DNA of 64,000 bases from Muscardinus avellanarius (taxonomy: Eukaryota > Chordata > Mammalia > Rodentia > Gliridae), in NCBI GenBank assembly GCA_963383645.1, contig OY726560.1:66705823-66769822 (forward strand), given 5' to 3'. The position numbers and the translations under genes are program-made. The notes under the pieces were generated by a model, which saw nothing but the letters and a program-made list of their open reading frames with translations, had not been told where the DNA came from and ran no database searches. Positions 1 through 10,537 of this stretch are shown one piece after another (position 1 is the first letter of the stretch; every line of letters begins with the position of its first letter).

Positions 1-116
1 GTTCAGATGTTTCTTTACTGCAAAGCTCTTCGATACTTAATATGCGAATAGGCTTTCTAGTATCCAAAGAATGTTGGCAGTGGGAATAATAAGCAGTGTT
101 TCTCACTTTTTATGGA

Positions 117-140
117 GTGTGTGTGTGTGTGTGTGTGTGT
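117..140. repeat. (GT)n microsatellite
   Basis: Uninterrupted GT dinucleotides abut the 3' end of the minus-strand SINE that follows, in the position of its A-tail. Confidence 0.9.
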
Positions 141-315
141 TACTGGGGATGGGACCCAGGGGCATTCTACCTCCGAGCTACACCCCTAGCCCTATTTTTA
201 TTCCTTATTTTGAAACAGGGCCTCACTAAGTAGCTGAGGTTGTCTGTGAACTGCAATCCTCCTGTCTCAGCCTCCCATATGCTGGGATTACAAGCGTGCA
301 CCACCACACCTGGCT
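141..315 (-). mobile_element. Composite 7SL/tRNA SINE, C type
   Basis: Reading the minus strand, the 7SL half ends the block at cacctggc and the tRNA half begins after the GT repeat. It is complete or nearly so, with moderate divergence. Confidence 0.85.
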
Positions 316-433
316 TTATGGAATCTTTTTGTTGAATTCCTTCCGGTACCTGTTTTCCACAGCATGGAGAGACTATAAGTTTGGGGAAAGCTTTTGGCAT
401 GTGGTTAGTTTTATTGTTGTTGTTGTTTTTTAA

Positions 434-616
434 GTACTGGGGATTGAACCCAGGGCAAGTCTACCTCTGAGCTATACCCCCTAGCCCTTCTTATTTTTAT
501 TTTTTTCTTGAAACCAGGTCTCATAAAAGTCGCTGAGGTGGGCCTCAAACCTGTGATACTCCTGTCTCAGCCTCTCAAGTACTGGACTTACAGGCATGAG
601 CTGCAGTGTCCAGCCT
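434..616 (-). mobile_element. Composite SINE, O type
   Basis: The tRNA half (actggggattgaacccaggg) is followed by a diverged 7SL half ending in a degraded form of the usual end. A short TTG run precedes the tail. Confidence 0.8.
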
Positions 617-754
617 ATAGTTAGAACTTTCAGAGACTCAAATATAACTGTAAGTGATAAGCCCTGCTTGGACCCATGCTTCCCAAATCCACAGGGAAAG
701 TATTTCCTTCCTGGCTCCAGCTCCTGTAGAGGGCATCACTACCACTTGGACTCA

Positions 755-951
755 GGCTGGAGTGGAACCCAGGGGCTTTCTACCTCCGGGCTGTACTCTC
801 AGACCTATTTTATACTTTATTTGGAAACAGGGTCTCACTAAGGTGCCGAGAGCCTCACTAAGTAGCTGAGGCTGGCTTCGAGCCTCTGAGATCCTCCTGT
901 CTCAGCCTCCCAAGCGCGGGGATTACAAGCATGCGCCACCATGGCCGGCTC
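755..951 (-). mobile_element. Composite SINE, G type
   Basis: Carries the G-type centre (ggaaacagggtctcactaag) and a repeated ctcactaag block. The 7SL end reads gccaccatggccggct. Confidence 0.85.
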
Positions 952-1570
952 AGGCTGAACTTTGAATCCTGGATGGGAAACACCTAAGACCAAACTAGTA
1001 ATCACTGCTGTCTGCTCGTAACTGAGTAGCTTTGCGTTACATTCTGTAGTTTGCTCTTTCCCTCTAAAATGTTTGCTTACCTTTGTTTTAGGACATAACA
1101 TGATCCAGGTGGACATTCTAAAATGCATTAATTCACCATATTTTTCTAAAATTGGGGTCCATGACATAATCTCATTTGTGAATAATAGTGACTTGACCCT
1201 AAGTTGAAGAAAAAAATTTTGAAGACCCAAACTGATTTCATCTATCATTTAATAGTTACATGGTGTTAAGATTAGCTAATGTGAATTCAAATATTGACTT
1301 CATAGTTAGCTCTGTGCAAATATTTAGGCTCCTGTTTCCTATGACTGGAGATGGTCTCTGACTTAAAGGTTTTTCAACTTTACTATGGCCCAAAGGCCAT
1401 ACATAGGAAGGTGACTTTGGACCCATACAACCATTCTGTAATCACTCAGCACAGTAGTCAATAAATTACATGAGACATTCAACCCTTTATTATCAAATAG
1501 GCCTTGTATTCAATGATTTTTACCAACCGTAGACTTAAGTGTTCTGAGTACATTTAGGGGAAGGCCAGGC

Positions 1571-1765
1571 AGCTGGCATGGTGGCGCAGCTTTGTAATCC
1601 AGTACTTGGGAGACTGAGACAGGAGGACCACAGGTTTGAGACCAGCTTTGGCAATTTAGGAATTCTTTCAGCAGCTTAGCAAGACTGTTTCAAAATTATA
1701 AAAAAGGCTGAAGGTGTAGCTCAGAAGTAGAATGCCCCTGGGTTCAATCCCTAATATTATATAAA
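1571..1765 (+). mobile_element. Composite SINE, O type
   Basis: Diverged 7SL half (ggcatggtggcgcagc) and tRNA half (gtgtagctcagaagtagaat). It ends in a short A-rich tail and lies inside the DNA-transposon relic. Confidence 0.8.
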
Positions 1766-1813
1766 AGAGGGGGGGGGCTAAGCTAATATTTTTGTTGTTT
1801 TGTTTTTTGGGGG

Positions 1814-1814
<1 letters not shown>

Positions 1815-1858
<44 letters not shown>
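1815..1858. repeat. (GT)n microsatellite
   Basis: About 44 bp of GT repeats at the 3' tail of the next minus-strand SINE. Confidence 0.9.
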
Positions 1859-1859
<1 letters not shown>

Positions 1860-2070
1860 TACTGAGGGTGGAACCCAGGAGCTTTTTCTACTTCTGGGCT
1901 ATACTCCCAGACCTTTTTTATACTTTATTTTTTATACTCTTTTATACTTTATTTGAAAACAGGGTCTCACTAAGTTGCTGAGAGCCTCACTAAGCAGCTG
2001 AGGCTGGCTTCAAACCTGTGCGATCCTCCTGTCTCAACCTCCCAAGTGCTGGGATTACAAGCATGCACCA
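1859..2070 (-). mobile_element. Composite SINE, G type
   Basis: Full tRNA and 7SL halves, with an internal re-duplication of tatactttattt in the linker. It ends at acaagcatgcacc, after which a short (GTAT)n repeat begins. Confidence 0.85.
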
Positions 2071-2175
2071 TGTATGTATGTATGTATGTATGATATATTT
2101 TTTACATATTTGCAACTTTAAATGGGTTCTTGAGATGTGACCATATTGTCAATTGGGCATCTGTAATAGCATGTA

Positions 2176-2897
2176 CCTGACAAATTAACAGACTGCTGAG
2201 ACAATGTACATAAACTGCATAGCTGCGTGTCTGGGGTTTATTAAATGCTAGTTGTTATGGGGTTGTGATGGACAACAGAAATCGTCAGTTGTTACTACTT
2301 TCCCTGTTTGGGTTGAAGTTTCACTACTTGGTTGAGCATTCATGCTTTACGATGCAAGTCCAGTATTCTGTGTTTGCCACCCTCAAGCGGGTAGGCTGGT
2401 AAAGTTGCATGAACAGCTTGAGCCAGCATTACAGCCAGCAACATTACACTAACTCACTGGAAGACCACAGGCTTGCTTCCGCAGCATCAAATCAAGCATA
2501 AGTGATAAATTTATAAATCATAAATCAAGCATCTGAACCTGGTCTGACTCTTTTACACTTATATGACATGATAATCACAAAAGTAAATCCCCTACATAGT
2601 CTCTAAGGAATTATACTTCTGCATCAGGCATGTGACTAATGAAGCCACATGTCCATTTAGTGTATATAACTTCTCAATTTTTAGCTGTATAAAGTTGCTA
2701 TATCTTATAGTGGGAAGAGTCAAACTAGGAAAGTAAGGACATTACATGATAATGTTTATCAAGAAATTTGAACTGATCCCATAAAATGTCCCAGAAATTA
2801 CATTTCTGCACGTGGGCTGGAAGGCTCGGATACAACAGCATGTGTGAGATACAAGCCTGTGGGTCATGGGAGAAACAGAATTAAACCTTTTTTGTTT
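2176..2897. other. Unassigned non-coding sequence
   Basis: No repeat family or supported reading frame is recognisable here. The composition is AT-rich with scattered stops in all frames. Confidence 0.5.
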
Positions 2898-3106
2898 TGC
2901 AGCACTAGGGATGAAATCTAGGGGGATTCTACCTCTGAGCTATACCCCCAGCCCTATTTTTTTTTTTATTATTCTTTATTTTGAGACAGGGTCTCACTAA
3001 ATTGCAGAGAACCTCACTAAGTAGCTGAGGCTGTCCGCGAACCGCAATCCTCCAGTCTCAGCCTCCCAAATGCTGGGATTACAAGCGTGCGCCACTACGC
3101 CTGGTC
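2898..3106 (-). mobile_element. Composite SINE, C type
   Basis: C-type linker (ttattctttattttgagaca on this strand) with both halves present. The 7SL end reads gcgccactacgcctggtc. Confidence 0.85.
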
Positions 3107-4377
3107 AGAATAAAATCTTAAAACTACGATCCTCGCTTGGTTGTATGCTTCCTACACTAACCTTAACCCCCACCACCAAATATGAGAAACTAAATATAGA
3201 GCTTACTTTTTCAAAAAATGCAATTTAATCAAACTAATTTAGGTCACTAGTGAGCTCATGAACAAGTAAAGTGTCCTTTCTCTTTCTTGCTGGCTTGACT
3301 CATGACAGAAGAAGAGAGGTTTGTAACTTGGGTCAGAAGGCAAAATGTTTACACTGTCTATACTAAGAATAGAAAAATGCAAAATCAAGTGTGGCCTCTA
3401 AATAGTGAATTCACTTTTAGGATTAAGGTCTAGAAGAACACCAGGAATATACTAGAACAATTAGTGGTTTGACTATATCATAATACTTTTAGGAAGTGTC
3501 AGAAAATTCAAAAGAATACAGAGACTGGGTTCAACTTCATCTTCAAAGAAAATTCCCTTAACTGCAATCAACAACCGTTGTCTGTGACTAGAAAGCCCAG
3601 ATGTAAAGTCTTTGTTGATACGGCATGGCGGGTCAACTCTGTCTCCATGCAGAAACACTGGTACAAAGGAATGAGACAAAGATGGGGAGCTTATCACTTA
3701 AGAGGAGAAAGTGTCCTGCAGTAGGAAACATCCTGCAGTGATTTCACTGACATTCAGAGACCCCATCTCTAAGTACTGGCCATTATTCATGAATGCAGAC
3801 TACTGCATTCTCCTATTATATAGCATCCTAATTTTGCATGGCTCATGGATTTGGTGGGGTTTTTTATTTTGTTTTGTTTGACTGAACATTAAAACAATAG
3901 AGTTTAAAAAGCAAAGCCTTCTTGCGGCTGTAGCTTCAGGTCTAAGTAATCACTGTTCTTGTTTTGCTGTGCTTTGATGAACACCAGCACTCTAATTACA
4001 GTCCGGCATCTCTTGTTTAGCGGGTGATGCCAATCACCGCCCATTATATACTGCTGCGGAGAGAGTGTCCATGAGGGGAGCTGCAGTCACCACCCCATCC
4101 TCCACTCCCGCTCTCCATCCACCTTGTTTTTTTCTAATGTCACATATTCTCTACTTTGGGCCTGTGATTTTTTTTTAATTGATTACTTCAGCTGTTTCTT
4201 ATGCAGACTCTGCACTTTCATCTAAAATGATGCTCTTGTATTCACACTGAGATTCAGCGTTCCAAAGAGAAGACATGGATACCACGATAGAACCGCCAGG
4301 GTGGAGAGCCAAGGTGAAAGTAGGTCCGGAACTGCACCCACTGACCCAAAAGTTTGGCTTTAAAAGCACCTGACAAG
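3107..4377. other. Unassigned non-coding sequence
   Basis: No repeat family or gene recognised. The block at about 3900-4080 has balanced composition and an absence of low-complexity sequence. It could be a conserved non-coding element, but one sequence cannot show that. Confidence 0.45.
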
Positions 4378-4590
4378 GTGGGCGTGGTGGCGCACGCTTG
4401 TAATCCCTGCACTTGGGAGGCTGAGACAGGAGGATCGCACAGGTTCGAAACCAGCCTCAGCTACTTAGTGAGGCTCTCAGCAACTTAGTAAGACCCTGTT
4501 TCCAAATAAAATATAAAAAAATAGGTCTGGAAGTATAGCCCAGAGGTAGAAAGCCTCTGGTTTCCAACCCCAGTACCACCAAAAAAAAAA
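4378..4590 (+). mobile_element. Composite SINE, G type
   Basis: Both halves are complete, from gggcgtggtggcgcacgc to cagtaccacc and an A-tail. The 7SL half keeps box-A-like tggcgcacgcttg and box-B-like ggttcgaaacc. Confidence 0.9.
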
Positions 4591-4599
4591 GCACTTGAC

Positions 4600-4815
4600 A
4601 GCCAGGCATGGTAGCCCAGAGTTGTGGTCCCAATACTTAGGAGGCTGAGTCAGGAGGATCGCAAGTTTGCGGCCAGCCTCAGCTACTTAGTGAGGCCCTC
4701 CACAACTTAATTTGAGACTGTTTCAAAATAAAGAATAAAAAATAGAGCTGGGGTGTAGCTCAAAGGTAGAATGTCGTGGGCTTAATCCCCAGTACTGCAA
4801 AATAAATAAATAAAG
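4600..4815 (+). mobile_element. Composite SINE, C type
   Basis: Complete, with an (AAAT)n-like tail. It follows the previous SINE within 10 bp in the same orientation. Confidence 0.88.
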
Positions 4816-5008
4816 CAGCCAGCCACCTCAACACCACCACCTGGAGGGATTCCAACACATGAAATTGGGGAGGAAGGAGGTACATGCTTTAACCACCATG
4901 TTAGTAATACTGTATTTTACTGATTCTAAAATATGCTCCCCTTATACTTTAGCATCTCTGAAACAAGAACATCTGTTTGAATCATGGCATGTTTGTTTTT
5001 TAAAAGCA

Positions 5009-5143
5009 GCTGGGCATGGTGGCATATGCCTGTAATCACAGTACTTGGAGGCTGAGACAGGAGAATCGCGGGTCCGAGAATGGACTCAGCCATTTAGCAA
5101 GACTCTCAGGAACCTAGCAAAGACCATGTCTCAAAACAAAAAA

Positions 5144-5178
<35 letters not shown>

Positions 5179-5455
5179 GGGTCTGGGGATGAAACCCAGG
5201 GGCATTCGACCTCCAAGCAACATCCCCCTCCCTATTTTTTATTCTTTATTTTGAAACAGGGTCTCACTGAGTTGCAGAGGGCCTCACTAAATAGCTGAGG
5301 CTGTCCACGAACCGCAATCCTCCAGGTCTCAGCCTCCTGAATGCTGGGATTACAAGCGTGTGTGCCACCATGCCCAGCTCAAAACAATTAGAGGGATGTG
5401 AGTATAGCTTGGAGGTAGAGTGCCCTGGGTTCAATCCCTAGTACCAAAAAGAAGG
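5009..5455 (+). mobile_element. Composite SINE, O type, split by a second SINE
   Basis: The left half (5009-5148) and the tRNA half (about 5380-5455) flank a minus-strand SINE that sits in the A-rich linker. The sequence ctcaaaacaa occurs on both sides and is the likely TSD of the intruder. Confidence 0.8.
5149..5379 (-). mobile_element. Composite SINE, C type, nested in another SINE
   Basis: Starts with about 30 T (its A-tail on the other strand) and ends gccaccatgcccagct. Insertion into the older SINE's A-rich linker gives a tail-to-tail A/T junction. Confidence 0.88.
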
Positions 5456-5639
5456 GAAGGAGGGAGGGAGGGCGGAGGAGGGGGGTGGTGGAGGACATGG
5501 AAGAAGCCTGAGGAAACAAAGGTTCCAAAAGAGTTAAAGCAGTTTGATGAAAGGTCAAGCTTTCCAAGACTCTGGGTGACTTCTGGTCTTTCCAGAATTT
5601 CATGCCCCCAGCCCACCAGTGCGAGCGGGAACTGGCTGC

Positions 5640-5900
5640 AATCACACTTTTAATAATCTTTAACCAGGCCTCTTTGTTCCCCCTTGGTCTTGTAATTTCC
5701 CTTTAATAACTGTATTTTGTAAGCACATGACATATGTTCTATATCAGTCATTCTGTATTGTACTTTGATGCTTTCTTTCTCATGAAGTCATGATTTTAGC
5801 ATAGCTGAAAAAAGGTATAAAAACTTAGACCTAAAAAATAAAATTGTCAGTTGTCCAAGAGACAATTGTCCATGCCTTCATTTCAGGTCTCTCTCTCCCA
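5640..5900 (+). mobile_element. Possible solo LTR fragment (ERV-like)
   Basis: A TATA-like ggtataaaaactt near 5813 lies about 20 bp before aaaataaaattg, which holds an AATAAA signal. A pyrimidine-rich stretch then leads to gtctctctctcccaagtccc. Tight spacing of TATA and polyadenylation signals is an LTR habit. No internal viral genes, primer-binding site or second LTR are seen, so the call is tentative. Confidence 0.35.
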
Positions 5901-5924
5901 AGTCCCGGAGAGGAATCTCCACAG

Positions 5925-6345
5925 AGGGGTTGCTATGGCTTGAATGATTTGGTTTTTTTCTGGGACTTGGGATTGAACTCCAAGGCATTCTACCTCCAAG
6001 CTACACTCCCGACCCTTTCTACTTTTTCTGAGTGTTTAATTCTCCTTAGGCTGAAATTTAATTGTCACTGTATTAAGAGGTGAAACCTTCAAGAGGTGAT
6101 GGCTCTGTCCTCATGAATGGATTGGTGTTAATGCCACAGCAAAGATGAGTTTGACATGTCCCTCTCCTGACCCCATCCTCTTCCTCCCTAACTCTACCCC
6201 CTTTACCCTTCTGCCATGGGATTACACAGCAAGAAACCACTTACCAGATGCCAACCCTTGGACCTTGAACTTCCCAGCCTCCCAAAAGATGATGTCTGTT
6301 CCTTGTAAGTCATTCAGTCTGTGGGATTCTGCTACAACCACACAA
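5925..6345 (+). mobile_element. MLT1-like (ERVL-MaLR) LTR, interrupted
   Basis: Starts near tgctatggcttgaatgattt. It continues with tattaagaggtgaaaccttc and tcctcatgaatggattggtg, then gattacacagcaagaaacca, and ends near cattcagtctgtggg. The order of these blocks is that of MLT1-class LTRs. A SINE fragment replaces or interrupts it at 5949-6028. Confidence 0.7.
5949..6028 (-). mobile_element. SINE tRNA-half fragment
   Basis: Only the tRNA-derived half is present (gggacttgggattgaactcc). It is inserted in the MLT1-like LTR. Confidence 0.75.
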
Positions 6346-6824
6346 TACAAGACATTGATGAATTCTTTGATCAGATAAAATTTGGTAAAATTTCTAGCAT
6401 TTATGGAGGGCTTACCAAGCTTCAGTTAGTATTTTACATGCTAGAGCCCCTCGTTGATATATCCACAAGAACCCGGTGGAGAGAGACAGACTCTTCTCAG
6501 CTCTGGTGTTCAGGAAATGGCCCTCAGTGGGGTGAAGTGGCTGGGGCAAAGCCAGGCTTCGAGCACAGATGTGTCTGATGGAGCCACCTGCTTCCCAAGC
6601 CTCCACTTCATAAATTATAAGTGCTGTAAGAGGAAGGCAGGGTGCTCACCAGACAGAAGGACTCAGGGCAGGGTGGGGGAGGGCGCACCTGTGCTCGATG
6701 CCTGGGCGCAGGCCGCGTAAGCCATGGACAGGTGCAGAGGCCGGCAGACATGTGTTAGCACAACCTCCCAGGATGAAAGCTCAGAGTTTCATGTCTGTTG
6801 AGTCTAATAAAAAGAACTGAAGCC
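6346..6824. other. Unassigned non-coding sequence
   Basis: No repeat or gene recognised. Overlapping short frames on both strands have no family resemblance. Confidence 0.45.
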
Positions 6825-7248
6825 AGGTGCAGTGGTACACACCTATTACCCCAGTACTTGAAAGGCTGAGTCAGAAAAATCACAGGTTCAAGGCTGGCCT
6901 CAGACACTTAAAGAGTACCAGAAAAGAAGAAAGGCAGATTATCAGCAACTGAGGAAACCCTATTTCAAAATGAGAATAAAAAGGCTAAGGGTAGCCGGGC
7001 GTGGTGGCACATGCTTGTAATCCCCACACTTGGGAGGCGGAGACAGGAGGATCGCGCAGGTTCGAAGCCAGCCACGCTGGCGTAAGAGACCCTGTTTCAA
7101 AAATATAAAATAGGTCTGGGAGTGTGGCCCAGAGGTAGAAGGGCTTTCAGGAACCCCAGTACCACCACCACCAAAAAAAAAAAAAAAAAAAAAGGCTAAG
7201 GGTATAGCTTGAAGGTAGAATGCCCCTGGATTCAATTTCCAGTACAAA
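6825..7248 (+). mobile_element. Composite SINE, O type, host of a younger SINE
   Basis: Left half at 6825-6993 and tRNA half at 7189-7248 are separated by an S-type SINE. The A-rich linker carries the target site. Confidence 0.87.
6994..7188 (+). mobile_element. Composite SINE, S type, nested, with 16-bp TSD
   Basis: Perfect TSD aaaaaggctaagggta at 6978-6993 and 7189-7204. The element runs from gccgggcgtggtggcaca to cagtaccaccaccacc plus A-tail. The TSD quality marks it as younger than its host. Confidence 0.92.
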
Positions 7249-7539
7249 GCAGAAACAAACAATTGAGCTTGTGTTTTACATTTCTCTTTTTCCCCCCTCT
7301 GAAAATAGATTTTTTAATATGTTGACAATGGATTTTAGGCAAAATAATTCTTCCCCTAGACACTTGAGAGGCATTTTTCTGAGCCACTATGTGGCATTAC
7401 ACAGCACTCTGCCCCAGAACTGGCAGTTAGACCCAACAGCTTCCAGAAAGACCTGGAAATACTCACACTGAGTCAGAAGTTAGCCTGGTTCCACCTGCAG
7501 ACATTCTCATGCAAAAGCAGCCTCTTGCCTCGATTCTTT

Positions 7540-7683
7540 ATATATATACTTTATTTGGAAACAGGGTCTCACTAAGTTGCTGAGAGCCTCACTCAGCAGT
7601 CAAGGCTGGCTTCGAACCTGCGCGATCCTCCTTTCTCTGCCTCCCAAGCGTGGGGATTACAAGCGTGTGCCACCATGCCCGGC
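7540..7683 (-). mobile_element. Truncated SINE, G type
   Basis: The tRNA half is missing. The copy begins in the linker (tactttatttggaaacaggg) and runs through the 7SL half. Confidence 0.82.
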
Positions 7684-7732
7684 CTCTTGTGCTTTTAAAT
7701 AATCCAAGGATCCAATAAGAATGACCATAGAG

Positions 7733-7950
7733 AGCTGGGCATGGTGGCGCACACTTGGAATCCCAGCATTTGGGAGGTGGAGACCAGAGGATGGCAATTG
7801 GCAGAGTCTCAACTACTTAGTGAGGAGGCCCTTCGCAACTCAACTGAGAACCTGTTTCAAAAATTTAAAAAGACTAAAAACTAGGGCCGAGGGTGTAGCT
7901 CAGAGGTAGAATGCCCCTGGGTTCCATCCCTAGTACTGCACACACACAAA
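7733..7950 (+). mobile_element. Composite SINE, O/C type
   Basis: Complete, with a (CA)-containing tail. The tRNA half reads gtgtagctcagaggtagaat. Confidence 0.87.
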
Positions 7951-7968
7951 AAAAACTACAATAGAAGA

Positions 7969-8180
7969 GCCAGTGTGGTGGCACACACCTGTCATCCCAG
8001 TATGTGGGAGTCTAAGACAGGAAGATCCCAGGTTCAAGGCCAGCCTCAGCAACATAGGGAGACTCTCAACAAGCTAGTGAGAGCCTGTTTCAAAATAAAA
8101 AATATTTTAAAATATGGGGGCTCAGAGATAGAATGCCCCTAGGTTCAATCCCCAGTACCAAAAAAAAAAAAAAAAAAAAC
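7969..8180 (+). mobile_element. Composite SINE, O type
   Basis: Complete, with a 20-bp A-tail. The 7SL half (gtggtggcacacacctgtcatcccag) is closer to the usual Alu/B1 wording than the younger copies are. Confidence 0.87.
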
Positions 8181-8496
8181 CCTAAAACCACAAAATATTT
8201 AGAACCCTTCCTTGTGCTGGGTGTTTCCAGTCCCACTGGCACCCCACTCTCCTGCCATCCCAGCATGCTCCTGGGCAGAATGACACCTGCCTGTGCCACC
8301 GCCTCCCAGCATCTTCCGTCTGTGACGGTCTCTGTTTGGTTTTGTTCTGCAACACTGCCTCGGCCGCTCTCTGGGATTCCTCGTATCCAAATTCTGTTTT
8401 CTAGAAGATCCTTCTCCACTGTGCGCAGGAGCATCTGCAGCAGGCTGCTCCGACTTGGCGCGGGCAGGAGGTACTCACATACTAGATGTCTACGCC

Positions 8497-8710
8497 TTTT
8501 TTTTTTTTTTTTTTTTTTTTAGTTTGGCAGAACTAAGGAGTGTTCTACCTTCAAGTCATACCCCAGCCTTCTTTTGTTTTTTACTTTGAGACAAGGTCTC
8601 ACTGAGTTGTTAAGGGGCTCACCATGTTGCTGAGACTGGCCTCAAACCTGTGACCCTCCTGTTTTAGCCTTCCAAGTACTGGGATTACAGGAATGCGGAC
8701 CAAACCTAAC
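8497..8710 (-). mobile_element. Composite SINE, O type
   Basis: Preceded by about 22 T. The tRNA half is diverged (gtttggcagaactaaggagt) and the 7SL end is decayed. Confidence 0.8.
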
Positions 8711-8792
8711 TGTGTCTAAATATTTTAAAGTTGTAAATCAAACCAATTAGCTGTTAATTTATGTTCTAGACCACTGTCTTGCCTTCTATTTT

Positions 8793-10524
8793 GATTTATT
8801 TATTTTTTTTGAAATTTAAAGAAATTTATTGAAGATCTGAAAAACCATTCTAGAAGACTGACTTTTCCAGAAAACTGTAGCTACACAATGCATTGCGTCT
8901 ATAATGTTAAAACGTGCATAAGACACAAATACAAAATCCATGAAACAAGCCGCCATTCTTCAACAATTTGAGCAAAGATAAAATGCCTAAGGACAACATG
9001 GAGGACTTGCAGAGGATGGGCTCTTTACTTTAAGCACCATTAAAAAAAAGGGGGAGCACAAATGGATGAGTGTGTTCAGTTATATACACTGAATTGAACC
9101 TTTGGCACTAGGAATCAGAGCATTTTGTCCTATAGCATTAACACATGTTATAAAAGTGCGTAGTGTCAAAGGAATAGAACCACCAGCTTTCAAAAGCAGC
9201 TTTGTCAACTAGGCAATAAAACACTCTACCGCATGTCTCTGTTGTTGATCATTGAATACACTGGCAGCAACTCTGAAATGAAAAAAGTAAGAAAAAAAAG
9301 GAGCAGTGACCCCTTTTATTTTGTTTAAAATCAAACAGAAAACAAACATCAACTGTTGTACACTAACATCTTCAAAGTACACCATTTGTACAAGAGAAGG
9401 ACTAAGAACAAAATGTGTTTACAGAGATCTCAACACAAGCGGGTGAGGACACCCCTTACACGGCTTTCCGGTGATACTCAGGAGGGGCCACCTCATAGTC
9501 GCTGGCACTAAACAAAGTTGCAGAATTCTTCGGCAGGTACTTGAGAAAATCGTGAAGATAATTTAGTAATAAAGCAAGGCTCTTCTCATCCAGAGGTGTA
9601 TAGGCCAACATTGCTCCAACTCGTACAAATAATCTCAGTAGACGTGGTGCTCCATGCACCGGAGACATGGGCGCATCAGGGTGATCCGCGAGGATTTCAG
9701 CATACTCTGGTCTTTCAAATTTGTAGAGCAGCTGAGTGCCCAACATGACATTGAAGTATTCTTTTATCCCGGCCACAACTTCATTAACAGCATATTCTTT
9801 GTTATCTGTGTTTCCACGTGACTTCTTATAATTTGCATAATCCTCTAGAATGGAATCCACATTCTTCTTGGCAGGAAGATAAAAGAGCTGTTTCTGTCTA
9901 GTAATTAAATCCCAGTCATCAACAAGCCAAGGTTTTAGCTCCTCGGGAATCTTTACTTTAACTTCAACTCTGTTCATAAATGTTTCTTCATTTTCAACAG
10001 TAGCGGTCTACCCGTGCCCTTTTCTTCCGAGGAGGCGGAGGTGTCTCACTGGTACTACCACCATCTCCATTTCCAGGTGTTTTTTGCTTGTTCTTTTTTG
10101 TTTTCACTTCAACATTTTTCTGCTGCAGACCAGATATCTTCTTTCCTGGAGCAGCCCCTCTCATCTTCCCTTCTGCATACTGCTCCTGGTTGGCTTTTTG
10201 GAGTTCTCACTGTTTCTGCAGATTGGTGTCCACATATTAGAGTACTCTGTTCTCCGGAACCCATTCATCCCAATTTTTATTCCAACCGCTGTAATGTATA
10301 AAGTATTTCACTTGCTTGTCCTTTATGGCAACCTTTACACACTTTGCTTCATAAAGAGGAGGTCCATGAAAGCACAACACTCGCTCACCCTCCTGGAATT
10401 TCGACTTCGGGTCCTGTTTGGGCGCTGTTTGTAAGTGATTCGCCGCCTCCCCCAACTACTGCCCCCTACTCTCTACCCCACCCAACTCCTCCATCAGCCG
10501 CAGCCGGCTCTACATCCCGGACCC
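8793..10524 (-). pseudogene. MORF4L1P: MORF4L1 (MRG15) processed pseudogene
   Basis: Intronless copy of the mRNA for MORF4L1, a chromodomain protein of the NuA4 acetyltransferase and Sin3 deacetylase complexes. On the minus strand it reads 5' UTR, chromodomain (about 10430-10235), basic linker (10235-10000), MRG domain (9977-9456) and a 3' UTR ending in a short A-rich tail near 8795-8810. The 13-bp TSD tgccttctatttt lies at 8780-8792 and 10525-10537. The usual start ATG reads as ACA (about 10420). An in-frame stop follows the chromodomain's GWNKNWDEWVPENRVL segment, another lies a few codons later, and a 1-bp shift sits near 10005. Chromodomain and MRG parts can therefore no longer be read as one protein. 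Intron loss, tail and TSD all indicate L1-driven retroposition. Confidence 0.95.
9456..9977 (-). pseudogene. Open MRG-domain frame in the MORF4L1 retrocopy (173 aa)
   Basis: The frame opens at an internal ATG (MNRVEVKVKIPEELK) and runs to the normal C-terminus (YEVAPPEYHRKAV) with no disruption. In MORF4L1 this MRG domain binds partners such as MRFAP1 and PALB2. Substitutions relative to the usual protein are few, for example SPVHGAPRLL where I recall SQVYGAPHLL. It lacks the chromodomain, as does human MORF4, itself a retrocopy. Whether it is transcribed is unknown, since no promoter is evident beyond the inherited 5' UTR. Confidence 0.8.
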
Positions 10525-10537
10525 TGCCTTCTATTTT

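Larger units (their letters stand above)
1360..2175. mobile_element. Ancient DNA-transposon relic split by two SINEs
   Basis: The flanks at 1360-1563 and 2092-2175 resemble, from memory, a widespread mammalian non-autonomous DNA transposon. Marker phrases are caataaattacatgagac and the terminal gggcatctgtaa. The two SINEs between them are later insertions. I cannot name the family with certainty. Confidence 0.45.
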
